64,000 nucleotides of DNA from Tunicatimonas pelagia (GCF_030506325.1 NZ_CP120683.1:6824501-6888500), one strand, 5' to 3'. Positions 46,007 through 55,384 are shown, numbered from the stretch's first letter. The notes: generated by a model from the letters alone, not told the origin. Made by a program: numbers and translations.

Positions 46007-48634
46007 ATGAAGAAGCTTAGACCACAGTTTTTCGTTCTAATTTTCCTACTTACGGTAGGTCTATTTTCCTGTAAAGATGATGAAAGCCCAGCATCTATTG
46101 AAGTAGTCATTTCGGCATTTAGCGAAACGATTGCCGAAAACCCAACGGTGGGCACCTCCCTTGGTAACTTATCAGCTACCACCAATCAAGGTACGCTAAT
46201 ATATTCCCTTTCCAATCAAAACCCCACGGGAGCCCTGGCGGTCGACTCGCTCACGGGTGAACTGACCGTAGCCAATGCCAGTTTATTTGATTTTGAAACC
46301 AACCAAACGCTCACCGCCACCAGCACCGCTTCGGTAGGCACGGTCAGCCAACCCTCCACCGTCACCATCACTTTAACTGATGTAGACGAAAGTGTGGATG
46401 CCGTATCGGTTGCAGATTTTGCCCTTACACTGGACGAGAACCCCATTTCTGGCCAATTGCTTGGGCAAGTAGCCACGACTTCGGCCAGTGGTACCGTCAG
46501 CTTCGCGCTGGCTTCTCAAACCCCTGCCGGAGCGATGGCCATCAACAGCAGCACCGGGGAACTCTCGGTGGCGGACTCTATCCAGTTTGACTACGAAACC
46601 AACCCCACCCTTTCCGCCCAGGTAGTCGCTACCGTCGGTACCGCCAGCGATACGGCACAGGTAACTATTATCCTGAATGATGTAGACGAGTCTACTGTCA
46701 CAGCGGACGACCTAGCAGTGACCATCAATGAGAACCCCAGCAACGGTCAGTCACTCGGTAAGATCAACACTACCAATGCTTCGGGAGCAGTGACATTTTC
46801 CTTCGCTGCCCAAAACCCCGCGGGTACTTTCGCCCTGAACGATAGTACGGGAGAATTGACTGTGGCTGACTCTGCTAAATTTGACTTTGAGACTAACCCC
46901 ACGCTCACCGCTCAGATCATCGCTACCGTGGGGACGGCTACGGATACGGCTCAAGTCACCATTACGCTCAACGATGTGGACGAGACCATGATTACCATCA
47001 GCAACTTCTCCGTGACCATGGACGAAAACCCCACCAGCGGTCAGTCACTGGGTACAATCACAACCACGAATGCTTCGGGAGCGGTCACATTCTCCTTCAC
47101 TGCCCAAAACCCGACGGGTGCTTTTGCCCTGAACGATAGTACGGGAGAATTGACCGTGGCTGACTCTGCTAAGTTTGATTTTGAGACTAACCCCACGCTC
47201 ACCGCTCAGGTTATTGCCACGGTGGGGACGGCTGCGGATACGGCGCAGGTAACCATAACGCTAACCAACCTGGTAGAAACGGTAACGGCCAGAGATTTCA
47301 TAGCTACCATAGATGAAAACCCTGCTAGTGGGTTATCAATGGGTACGGTAAGTGTGGATACGGATGCGGCCAATATAAACTATAGTTTGGTGACGGGAAA
47401 TCTACAGGTGGGGGAAACCCCGGCAGCCTTTAGCATAAGCACTGCAGGTGAGCTTACGGTGGCCGATGCCAGTTTGTATGACTTTGAGACCCGCCAGACG
47501 GTAACGGCACGTTACCTGACTAGTAACGCAGATGGTAGCTTACAAGATGAAGGAAGCATCACGATCACTTTGAATGATGTGGCTGAGGCGGGGCCTGATG
47601 CGTTTATTCTTACTTACCGGACAACTAGATCCAACGAATCAGTGAACATAGCTACGATACCCGGTCTCACCTATGATTTCAATGTCAATTGGGGAGATGG
47701 TAGGATAGATAATAACCTTGACGGTATCGGAACTATTATACATATATACTCAAGGCCTGGTGATTACAAGGTGACAATTACAGGAACCTATCCAGCTTTT
47801 AACTCAGGTTCACCTGCAAATGCGTCAAAACTCATTTCTGTTGACCAATGGGGTACTAATGTCTGGCAGAGTATGGAGTTCATGTTCAACAATTGTGCGA
47901 ATTTAATATCTGTTGGTTCAGATAGTCCTGATCTATCGGCTGTTACTAGTTTGCGTTCTATGTTCAATAGGGCTACAAGTTTCAATTCTGATATTAGTCA
48001 TTGGGATGTAAGCACTATTGTTAATATGAGTGCTATGTTTGGTGTAGCGAGTTCTTTTAACCAAGATATCAGCAGCTGGGATGTCAGTAATGTAACCGAT
48101 ATGTCTTATATGTTTTCTGGCGCAGACTCATTTGATCAGCCACTAAATAGCTGGGCAAACAAGCTGACTAATGTAGTTACCATGGCGGGAATGTTTGACT
48201 CAGCTCTTTCGTTTAGCCAAGATATTAGCAGCTGGGATGTAAGTAACGTTGCGGATATGAGCCTTATGTTCTATCTAGCTGTTGGTTTTAATCAGCCCCT
48301 TGATAACTGGGATGTTAGTAATGTAACCAATATGTCGTATATGTTTTCTGGCGCAGACTTCTTTAATCAACCATTAAATAGTTGGGCAAACAAGCTTACT
48401 AATGTAGTTTCGTTGGTGGGAATGTTTGACTCAGCCCTCAGGTTTAACCAAGATATCAGCGGCTGGGATGTAAGCTCAGTAACAGACATGCAACTTATGT
48501 TCTCGAGAGCGAGTGCCTTTAATCAAGACATTTCTGGATGGGACGTTCAAAATGTTACTTCTTGTTCCCAGTTTAGCTCGAACTCCGCTTTAATCCCGGC
48601 TTTTACACCTGGTTTTACTAACTGTTCTCAGTAA
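46007..48634 (+). CDS. Surface lipoprotein B1: five cadherin-like repeats, PKD-like domain, BspA/DUF285 repeats
   Basis: The product has 875 residues. The lipobox LFSC is followed by KDDES. Five cadherin-like repeats span about residues 25-525; the third and fourth are themselves close DNA copies. A PKD-like domain follows (YDFNVNWGDGRIDNN, GDYKVTITGTYP), then about nine DUF285/BspA-type repeats with the pattern F-N-x-D-I-S-S-W-D-V-S-N-V-T-D-M-x-x-M-F. Its end, TPGFTNCSQ, is shared with B2. DUF285 proteins are surface adhesins or binding proteins. The first three cadherin repeats are almost identical in DNA to B2. Confidence 0.85.
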   Translation: MKKLRPQFFVLIFLLTVGLFSCKDDESPASIEVVISAFSETIAENPTVGTSLGNLSATTNQGTLIYSLSNQNPTGALAVDSLTGELTVANASLFDFETNQTLTATSTASVGTVSQPSTVTITLTDVDESVDAVSVADFALTLDENPISGQLLGQVATTSASGTVSFALASQTPAGAMAINSSTGELSVADSIQFDYETNPTLSAQVVATVGTASDTAQVTIILNDVDESTVTADDLAVTINENPSNGQSLGKINTTNASGAVTFSFAAQNPAGTFALNDSTGELTVADSAKFDFETNPTLTAQIIATVGTATDTAQVTITLNDVDETMITISNFSVTMDENPTSGQSLGTITTTNASGAVTFSFTAQNPTGAFALNDSTGELTVADSAKFDFETNPTLTAQVIATVGTAADTAQVTITLTNLVETVTARDFIATIDENPASGLSMGTVSVDTDAANINYSLVTGNLQVGETPAAFSISTAGELTVADASLYDFETRQTVTARYLTSNADGSLQDEGSITITLNDVAEAGPDAFILTYRTTRSNESVNIATIPGLTYDFNVNWGDGRIDNNLDGIGTIIHIYSRPGDYKVTITGTYPAFNSGSPANASKLISVDQWGTNVWQSMEFMFNNCANLISVGSDSPDLSAVTSLRSMFNRATSFNSDISHWDVSTIVNMSAMFGVASSFNQDISSWDVSNVTDMSYMFSGADSFDQPLNSWANKLTNVVTMAGMFDSALSFSQDISSWDVSNVADMSLMFYLAVGFNQPLDNWDVSNVTNMSYMFSGADFFNQPLNSWANKLTNVVSLVGMFDSALRFNQDISGWDVSSVTDMQLMFSRASAFNQDISGWDVQNVTSCSQFSSNSALIPAFTPGFTNCSQ
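46133..46996 (+). repeat. 864-bp near-identical block, copy 1 (B1)
   Basis: It matches 48891-49754 at a constant offset of 2758 bp. I found two differences by eye (46198 A/G and the C/T in a GCC/GCT codon near 46401). It encodes most of the first three cadherin repeats and the start of the fourth. Confidence 0.9.
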
Positions 48635-48758
48635 AAATGGATTGGCAACAGTAAACCTTCCCTACAAACTCCCACTTTCCAATCTACCTGGCATTATAGT
48701 CAGGTAGGTTGGCTCTCACCACCAATGTAGTTCTAATAAACTTTAACAAATCTATTGT
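48635..48758 (+). promoter_or_regulatory. Duplicated leader before B2 with hairpin
   Basis: A 7-bp stem CTACCTG/CAGGTAG (48684-48690 with 48701-48707) and the sequence AACAAATCTATTGTATG reaching the start codon are both repeated in the spacer before the gene at 51720. It may be an intra-operon terminator or processing site. Confidence 0.5.
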
Positions 48759-51593
48759 ATGAAATCACACAGTATTCTTTTGGTAGCAGCGACGTTCGCT
48801 GGCCTACTCTGTTTCTTCACGGCTTGTAAGAACGACGATGAAGAACCATCTCCCGCTCAGGTTACCATCAGTGACTTTACCAAAACCATCGCCGAAAACC
48901 CAACGGTGGGCACCTCCCTTGGTAACTTATCAGCTACCACCAATCAAGGTACGCTGATATATTCCCTTTCCAATCAAAACCCCACGGGAGCCCTGGCGGT
49001 CGACTCGCTCACGGGTGAACTGACCGTAGCCAATGCCAGTTTATTTGATTTTGAAACCAACCAAACGCTCACCGCCACCAGCACCGCTTCGGTAGGCACG
49101 GTCAGCCAACCCTCCACCGTCACCATCACTTTAACTGATGTAGACGAAAGTGTGGATGCTGTATCGGTTGCAGATTTTGCCCTTACACTGGACGAGAACC
49201 CCATTTCTGGCCAATTGCTTGGGCAAGTAGCCACGACTTCGGCCAGTGGTACCGTCAGCTTCGCGCTGGCTTCTCAAACCCCTGCCGGAGCGATGGCCAT
49301 CAACAGCAGCACCGGGGAACTCTCGGTGGCGGACTCTATCCAGTTTGACTACGAAACCAACCCCACCCTTTCCGCCCAGGTAGTCGCTACCGTCGGTACC
49401 GCCAGCGATACGGCACAGGTAACTATTATCCTGAATGATGTAGACGAGTCTACTGTCACAGCGGACGACCTAGCAGTGACCATCAATGAGAACCCCAGCA
49501 ACGGTCAGTCACTCGGTAAGATCAACACTACCAATGCTTCGGGAGCAGTGACATTTTCCTTCGCTGCCCAAAACCCCGCGGGTACTTTCGCCCTGAACGA
49601 TAGTACGGGAGAATTGACTGTGGCTGACTCTGCTAAATTTGACTTTGAGACTAACCCCACGCTCACCGCTCAGATCATCGCTACCGTGGGGACGGCTACG
49701 GATACGGCTCAAGTCACCATTACGCTCAACGATGTGGACGAGACCATGATTACCGCCACCAACTTCTCCGTGACCATGGACGAAAACCCCACCAACGGAC
49801 AGGTACTGGGAACGGTACAAGCCAGTAGCCCCATGACCCTCTCGTTTAGCCTGACCTCACAAACCCCAGCGGGGGCAATGGCCATCAACGCTACTACGGG
49901 TGAGCTCACCGTTGCCCAGGCCAGTGCATTTGATTATGAGACTAACCAAACCCTGACCGCCAACTTTGAAGTCACCAATGGCCCCAACACGGAAACGGGG
50001 ACGATTACCATTACACTCAACGATGTAAATGAAGCCGCTGCTGATGCGTTTATACTTACTTACCGTACCAGTATGCCCAATGAAGACGTGACCATATATA
50101 CCTATTTTAATAGTTACACTTATGACTACAACGTTGATTGGGGTGATGGGACTGTAGAGTTAAATCAAACCGGTAATGCAACACATACTTATACAAATGC
50201 TGGCGATCATCAGATTTCAATTACCGGAGACTTTCCAGCGTTTAGGGCGGGAAATCCAACTGATGCCAGAAAGCTTATTTCTGTAGATCAGTGGGGTAAT
50301 CAGATTTGGCAAACAATGCAAAGTGCATTGTTGAATTGTAGCAATCTTGAGTCCATGGGTGCCGATGCGCCTGATTTATCGCAAGTAACCAGTATGGTAA
50401 ATATGTTTGGAGGAGCCGAAAAGTTCAATATCGATATAGGCCATTGGGATGTCAGCAATGTTGAGGATATGAATTTTTTATTCAGTAATGCATCGATATT
50501 TAATCAGGATTTAAGCAGCTGGGATGTGGCCAATGTGATATCGATGAGTAATATGTTTGTTGGAGCTGCTGCCTTTAATCAGGACATAGGCAGTTGGGAT
50601 GTCAGCAATGTCACTGATATGGGCGGGATGTTTAACAGCGCTATATCATTTAACCAAAACATTGGCAACTGGAATGTGGGTAATGTAACTAATATGAGCT
50701 TTATGTTTCGAGATACGCAGGCCTTCAATCAAGATATTGGTAGTTGGGACGTTAGTAATGTCACAGATATGCAGAGCATGTTCAGCGAAGCGGACTTCAA
50801 TCGTGATATTGGTTCATGGAATGTAGGTAATGTAACTGATATGTCAGCTATGTTTAGTGAAGCTGGCGCTTTTAACCAAGATATTAGTGGTTGGGATATT
50901 TCTAAGGTTGTAAGCTTTCAGAATATGTTTAGAGGTGCTAGTTTGTTTAATCGAGACATCAGTAGCTGGAATACCTCCTCTGCTGTTAGTATGTTTGGAA
51001 TGTTCAACAGAGCGAGTTCATTTAACCAGCCCATCGGTAGCTGGAATGTGAGTGGTGTCACCGACATGTCTTTTATGTTTGACGGAGCGGCAAATTTCAA
51101 TCAAAACATTAATAGCTGGGACGTGAGTAACGTTACTAATATGCTTCAAATGTTTAGAAATACTGATGACTACAATCAGCCGCTAAATAATTGGGGGAAT
51201 AAATTAACTAATGTTACGAATATGGGTGGGATGTTCTTTAGTGCAACTCGCTTTAACCAAAACATTAATAGCTGGGATGTAAGCAACGTTACCAACATGA
51301 GTAGTATGTTTTCTGGTGCAGTTGATTTCAATCAACCATTAATTAACTGGACTGTATCCAATGTTACCAATATGGAGCTTATGTTTAGTGATGCGAACTC
51401 ATTTAATGGGGATATTACCAGCTGGAATGTAAGTTCAGTCACAAATATGTATGCTATGTTCGTAAGAGCTAGTGCTTTCAATCGGGATATTTCAGGATGG
51501 GCTGTGCAGAATGTCACCTCTTGTCAGTTCTTTCGCTTGAACTCAGCATTAGCACCAGTCAACACTCCTAATTTCACAAACTGTACTCAATAA
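48759..51593 (+). CDS. Surface lipoprotein B2: four cadherin-like repeats, PKD-like domain, long BspA/DUF285 array
   Basis: The product has 944 residues. The lipobox FFTAC is followed by KNDDEE. Four cadherin-like repeats span about residues 25-425; the first three are the 864-bp block shared with B1. A PKD-like domain (YDYNVDWGDGTVELN) precedes about fifteen DUF285 repeats (FNQDIGSWDVSNVTDM type), more than in B1. It ends APVNTPNFTNCTQ. The repeat number differs from B1, so the array probably expands and contracts. There is no type IX sorting domain, so the lipid anchor should hold it at the cell surface. Confidence 0.85.
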   Translation: MKSHSILLVAATFAGLLCFFTACKNDDEEPSPAQVTISDFTKTIAENPTVGTSLGNLSATTNQGTLIYSLSNQNPTGALAVDSLTGELTVANASLFDFETNQTLTATSTASVGTVSQPSTVTITLTDVDESVDAVSVADFALTLDENPISGQLLGQVATTSASGTVSFALASQTPAGAMAINSSTGELSVADSIQFDYETNPTLSAQVVATVGTASDTAQVTIILNDVDESTVTADDLAVTINENPSNGQSLGKINTTNASGAVTFSFAAQNPAGTFALNDSTGELTVADSAKFDFETNPTLTAQIIATVGTATDTAQVTITLNDVDETMITATNFSVTMDENPTNGQVLGTVQASSPMTLSFSLTSQTPAGAMAINATTGELTVAQASAFDYETNQTLTANFEVTNGPNTETGTITITLNDVNEAAADAFILTYRTSMPNEDVTIYTYFNSYTYDYNVDWGDGTVELNQTGNATHTYTNAGDHQISITGDFPAFRAGNPTDARKLISVDQWGNQIWQTMQSALLNCSNLESMGADAPDLSQVTSMVNMFGGAEKFNIDIGHWDVSNVEDMNFLFSNASIFNQDLSSWDVANVISMSNMFVGAAAFNQDIGSWDVSNVTDMGGMFNSAISFNQNIGNWNVGNVTNMSFMFRDTQAFNQDIGSWDVSNVTDMQSMFSEADFNRDIGSWNVGNVTDMSAMFSEAGAFNQDISGWDISKVVSFQNMFRGASLFNRDISSWNTSSAVSMFGMFNRASSFNQPIGSWNVSGVTDMSFMFDGAANFNQNINSWDVSNVTNMLQMFRNTDDYNQPLNNWGNKLTNVTNMGGMFFSATRFNQNINSWDVSNVTNMSSMFSGAVDFNQPLINWTVSNVTNMELMFSDANSFNGDITSWNVSSVTNMYAMFVRASAFNRDISGWAVQNVTSCQFFRLNSALAPVNTPNFTNCTQ
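48891..49754 (+). repeat. 864-bp near-identical block, copy 2 (B2)
   Basis: This is the partner of 46133-46996. On both sides identity falls abruptly (signal/lipobox region on the left, middle of the fourth repeat on the right), as expected for a conversion tract or a partial recent duplication. Confidence 0.9.
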
Positions 51594-51719
51594 AAAATGG
51601 ATCGGCGACAGTAAGCCTTCCCGACTATCTCTCACTTTCCAACCTTACCTGGCCTGGTAGTCAGGTAGGTTGACCTTTACTTTCTATGTAATTCTAATAA
51701 AATTCAACAAATCTATTGT
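51594..51719 (+). promoter_or_regulatory. Second copy of the duplicated leader, before the gene at 51720
   Basis: It aligns along its length with 48635-48758, including the TACCTG/CAGGTA hairpin (51646-51651 with 51662-51667) and the AACAAATCTATTGTATGAAATCAC boundary with the coding sequence. Confidence 0.5.
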
Positions 51720-53153
51720 ATGAAATCACGTAACACCTTATTATCGGCGAAAGCGCTAGGTAGCGCATTTATTGTAGCCCTTTTGTTTTGTTTAGTGCCC
51801 AGCAGCTACGGCCAGCTTGGAAAAAAGCTGAAGGCAAAAATGGAAAAAGCGGTTCAGAATCTGGAAGAAAAACAAGACGCCAAAAGTGGATTCCCCTCGA
51901 CGGATCAAAGTCAGAGCGTAGTGGCAGCATCGTTCAAAGATGGTACCTACAAGTATTGGGACTCCAATGGCAGTTCGGTAGCCAGGGAGGCTAACGACGA
52001 GGTTAATCTTAGATTCTTCAAAAACGACGATGGAACCGTCAGCCACATCACCGTTGACGATGGTCCTAAGTACGTTCCCGACGAGGAAGGACGGGCTAGT
52101 TTCGTACGTTATTTTACGAGTAGTCAGAGTGACTGGGCACTATTCTTCACCGGAAAGAAAATCTATTTTCTAAAGGTAAACGAACGAGAGCGAGACGGAG
52201 AACGGGAAGTGAACGTTTCCTGGGAGGGTGTAACGGCTCACAGCAACTACTCCGAGATTCCCAAAATTAAAGATTATATCACCGAGACGAGAAAGCATCA
52301 GTTGGCCGATATTGAGCAATACGAAGCTGACAGACAAGCTGTGGCCGCCGCCGAAGCAGCCGAGCGAAAACAGACGTACTGCCTGGAAGGTAAAGATGTG
52401 GCCTCCATCAAGATGATTAACTTTCGCACGCTCAAGCATTTCGGTAACTTTGTGGGCGAGATTCACTTCGGGATGGAAGCCACGCTAAAGGATGGTCGTA
52501 AAATCTCGACTACCGAGATCAACACCGGTTATATGTCTGACTATATCATCACCTATGAGAATATGCCCGGTAAGATGTCAACCCATTTTGCCAAGAACCT
52601 GGACGAAAACACTTTCCGCACCGGATTCATCAAAGGAGATAAGGTCATCGTAAAGGTACAATCCAAGTATCATCCTAACCTGATCACTAGCCAGGAGGTA
52701 ATACCCACCTACGATTACAAAGATGGCAAAGTCGTGTTTGACTGGAGTGCTACCAAGTACGGTTACCGTGGGAACGATCTAAAATTAGAGATCAAAGCAA
52801 CCAAGCATGCAGTTACGGGAGATGATCTGTATCAGTACCGGGTAACCAATCTGACCCGAAACTTCATTGTTGCCGAAGGAAAAATCAAACAAGACCAGAT
52901 GATGTACCTGTCTTCTGACGGGCAGCCCGGCACCCCTCACGGCTACGCCGGTTCGGAGAGCTTACGCGGAGGCGATGCAGGCGACGGTGGCACTATTACT
53001 GTGTTCAAAGACCCGAATATACCCACCCTATCCGGCTTTTTAGTTACGTCCCACAAAGGCGGACGAGGGGGAAAGGGAGTTAACGCTGATTACGACGGCC
53101 GACCTGGCCAAAGCGGTAGTACCAACATCGTAGAGCGGGCAATCAGTTTTTAA
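51720..53153 (+). CDS. Exported protein of unknown function with Gly-rich tail
   Basis: The product has 477 residues with a signal peptide to about residue 31 (ending SSYGQ). A Lys/Glu-rich helix follows (GKKLKAKMEKAVQNLEEKQD). A middle region of mixed alpha/beta character contains an Ala/Glu helix near residue 210 (QAVAAAEAAERK), and a beta-rich domain comes next. The C-terminal 80 residues are Gly-rich (GYAGSESLRGGDAGDGG, SHKGGRGGKGVNADYDG, RPGQSG), like collagen-type or secreted structural tails. I do not recognise a family. It shares its leader and first codons with B2, so it is probably coexpressed with module B. It has no lipobox. Confidence 0.75.
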   Translation: MKSRNTLLSAKALGSAFIVALLFCLVPSSYGQLGKKLKAKMEKAVQNLEEKQDAKSGFPSTDQSQSVVAASFKDGTYKYWDSNGSSVAREANDEVNLRFFKNDDGTVSHITVDDGPKYVPDEEGRASFVRYFTSSQSDWALFFTGKKIYFLKVNERERDGEREVNVSWEGVTAHSNYSEIPKIKDYITETRKHQLADIEQYEADRQAVAAAEAAERKQTYCLEGKDVASIKMINFRTLKHFGNFVGEIHFGMEATLKDGRKISTTEINTGYMSDYIITYENMPGKMSTHFAKNLDENTFRTGFIKGDKVIVKVQSKYHPNLITSQEVIPTYDYKDGKVVFDWSATKYGYRGNDLKLEIKATKHAVTGDDLYQYRVTNLTRNFIVAEGKIKQDQMMYLSSDGQPGTPHGYAGSESLRGGDAGDGGTITVFKDPNIPTLSGFLVTSHKGGRGGKGVNADYDGRPGQSGSTNIVERAISF

Positions 53154-53208
53154 CAGTGTGCTCGCACTAAAAAGTTAACTTACTCACCGAGCGAAATTGT
53201 AACCTGGA

Positions 53209-53240
53209 AAATACCTCCTTCTACGGAGGTATTTTTTATT
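53209..53240 (+). terminator. Rho-independent terminator closing module B
   Basis: A perfect 10-bp stem (53209-53218 with 53225-53234) with a 6-nt loop runs into a T-rich tract, 55 bp after the stop codon of the gene at 51720. Confidence 0.9.
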
Positions 53241-53257
53241 TTGACAAGTCGCAAGCA

Positions 53258-54106
53258 CTATTCTACTGGTTGCGAACGCTTCACATCGGCCTTTTCTACC
53301 CGATCCCATCGCATCGGTTGGTGGGCGCATTCGGTACTACTAAAGTTAGAGAGCCACAAATCCGCTTTTTTCTTCACCCGATCCCCGTGCGACAAATGAT
53401 CGGTATCGGCTCGAGAGAGTTCAACTGAGACAATACCCGTAGGCACCGCAATAATTCCGTACCCTAAAATCATTACCACTGAGGCCAACGTTTGCCCGGC
53501 TACGGTTTGGGGAGCAATATCACCGTACCCAACCGTGGTGAGTGTGACAATCGCCCAATACACACTGACCGGAATGCTGGTGAACCCATTTTCCGGACCT
53601 TCAATCAGATACATAGATGAACCCACGATAAAAATCAGTACTAATACCACTCCAATAAAAACCGTTATTTTGGCGATACTTTGGCGAAGAGCTTTTCGCA
53701 GTACCTCGGCCTCGCCTAAAAAATGGGTTAGCTTAAGCACCCGAAATACTCGCAATAGACGCAGTGCCCGAATTACCAACGCGTACTGAGAACCTTCAAT
53801 CAGAATACTTAAAAACGTGGGAAGAATGGATACTAGGTCGATAATACCGTAGAAGCTGGTAATGTATTTCCACCGACGCGGAGCACAATAAATACGCACC
53901 GCATACTCAACAGTGAATAGCGCGGTAAAAATATATTCCCCAAGTCGGATGTACCCACCGTATTGGTCACTGTACTGCTGAACGCTCTCGAGCATCACCA
54001 ACAACATGCTGAGCAAAATGGCAATTAGCAACACCACGTCGAAAGCTTTACCCGGTGGGGTATCTGACTCGAAAATGATGCGATACAACTTCTCTCGGCT
54101 AATCAT
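53258..54106 (-). CDS. Voltage-gated-type potassium channel
   Basis: The product has 282 residues and six membrane helices. S4 (about 111-126, VIRALRLLRVFRVLKL) has regularly spaced Arg residues, typical of a voltage sensor. The pore loop has the K+ filter TVGYGD (191-196). A short cytoplasmic tail follows with no cyclic-nucleotide or RCK domain. It probably conducts K+ efflux across the inner membrane. It is monocistronic and convergent with the island. Confidence 0.93.
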   Translation of the reverse strand: MISREKLYRIIFESDTPPGKAFDVVLLIAILLSMLLVMLESVQQYSDQYGGYIRLGEYIFTALFTVEYAVRIYCAPRRWKYITSFYGIIDLVSILPTFLSILIEGSQYALVIRALRLLRVFRVLKLTHFLGEAEVLRKALRQSIAKITVFIGVVLVLIFIVGSSMYLIEGPENGFTSIPVSVYWAIVTLTTVGYGDIAPQTVAGQTLASVVMILGYGIIAVPTGIVSVELSRADTDHLSHGDRVKKKADLWLSNFSSTECAHQPMRWDRVEKADVKRSQPVE

Positions 54107-54380
54107 AAGTATATTTATACTGCTTTCCGGGCTGAAATTAGCTAAATTTTAGAGAATCACCCAAAACGACAGACTCTGATAAACAAGGAGTAAAATCGCG
54201 CTTATTCTTAAACCTCGACAGCTAATAAAAGTAGCTAGCAAGAAGCCGTTGGTAGTGGTGACCGGAGATCAGAGTTTAATGATTAATGAGTAATGACTGA
54301 TGACCGTTAACTGTCGACTATGGGCGGTGGACTAATGACAAATATTGAAATCTGCGATTCAGTTCCTACATTTGCCAGTG

Positions 54381-54388
54381 TATCTTTG
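54381..54388 (+). promoter_or_regulatory. Candidate -7 element before the YheT-like hydrolase
   Basis: TATCTTTG matches TAnnTTTG exactly and lies only six bases before the preferred ATG at 54395, so the message would be leaderless or nearly so. Confidence 0.4.
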
Positions 54389-54394
54389 CCAATT

Positions 54395-55384
54395 ATGCCA
54401 CTGCTCACTTCTTCCGATTACCGTCCGCCTCGCTACTTATTCAACGGACACCTCCAAACCATTATTCCTTCCCAGTTTCGGAAGATAAGGGAAATAAGCT
54501 ATTCCCGGGAACGTATTTCGACCGAAGATGGCGATTTTTTGCTGTTAGACTGGTCTAGCATAAAGTCGAGCCAATTAGTTATTGTATCCCACGGGTTAGA
54601 AGGCGATAGTCATCGTCCTTACATTTTGGGTATGGTGCGCGCCTTTAATCGAGCCGGGTTCGATGCACTGGCTTGGAACTTCCGGGGCTGCGGCGGGGAA
54701 ATTAATCAGACGTATCGCTTTTATCATAGTGGAGCCACACCCGATCTGCATTTTTTAGTAAACTATGTTAAAAATCAATATCAGTACAAATCAATTGTAT
54801 TGGTTGGTTTTAGCTTGGGCGGCAATCTTACGCTCAAGTATCTGGGTGAACAGCGCGAAGCTTTGGTAAATGAGGTGCAGGCAGCCGTTGTTTTTTCGGT
54901 TCCGCTCGACTTACAGGCCTGTTCTCGGAAGATCGCTGAACCAGAAAATTTTATCTACAGCAAACGCTTTTTACGAAATCTGAAAAAGAAAATCCGAAAC
55001 AAGGAAGCGATTATGCCCGACAAAATAAGCTCGGAGTTTTTTCCGCAGATCCGCTCGCTAGAAGATTTCGATAACTACTACACCGCACCCTTGCACGGCT
55101 TTCGCAATGCAGCTGATTATTACCATCAGTGTAGTAGTATCCGCTTTTTACAATCTATCAGAGTTCCCACGCTGGTAGTTAGTGCTAAAAACGATCCGTT
55201 TCTTGCCCCGGAATGCTACCTAACAAAAGAAAGCGAAACAACCGATTATTTACACTTTCAGGCTCCTGAGTCAGGCGGGCACTGCGGATTTATGCCCCGA
55301 AGCTATTCGTCCGGACAAAATTTCTGGTCAGAAAACCGGGCCGTTGAGTTTGTAAACGATGTGTTGGTTTCCCACAACAATTAG
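54395..55384 (+). CDS. Alpha/beta hydrolase, YheT family
   Basis: The start at 54395 (329 residues) was chosen because family members begin shortly before the NGHLQTIIPSQFR motif. The frame extends to 54320 but that part has no counterpart. Landmarks are LLLDWSS, VIVSHGLEGDSHRPYI, AWNFRGCGGEIN, the nucleophile elbow GFSLGGN with its Ser, and the final GGHCGF with the catalytic His. The family contains probable carboxylesterases/lipases whose substrate is undefined. It is soluble, with no signal peptide. Confidence 0.88.
   Translation: MPLLTSSDYRPPRYLFNGHLQTIIPSQFRKIREISYSRERISTEDGDFLLLDWSSIKSSQLVIVSHGLEGDSHRPYILGMVRAFNRAGFDALAWNFRGCGGEINQTYRFYHSGATPDLHFLVNYVKNQYQYKSIVLVGFSLGGNLTLKYLGEQREALVNEVQAAVVFSVPLDLQACSRKIAEPENFIYSKRFLRNLKKKIRNKEAIMPDKISSEFFPQIRSLEDFDNYYTAPLHGFRNAADYYHQCSSIRFLQSIRVPTLVVSAKNDPFLAPECYLTKESETTDYLHFQAPESGGHCGFMPRSYSSGQNFWSENRAVEFVNDVLVSHNN

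Noticed and set aside
47980-51560. Regularly spaced repeats that might suggest a CRISPR or tandem DNA array
   Set aside because: They are coding DUF285/BspA repeats with conserved protein pattern and variable DNA, not identical direct repeats with spacers.
38523-51593. Type IX secretion C-terminal sorting domains on the large surface proteins
   Set aside because: The C-termini (for example NFTNCTQ) lack the usual domain; lipoboxes with acidic residues after Cys point to lipoprotein export instead.
36281-53153. Genomic island carried by a phage or transposon
   Set aside because: No integrase, transposase, tRNA boundary or direct-repeat ends were seen; the island is better explained by local duplication.
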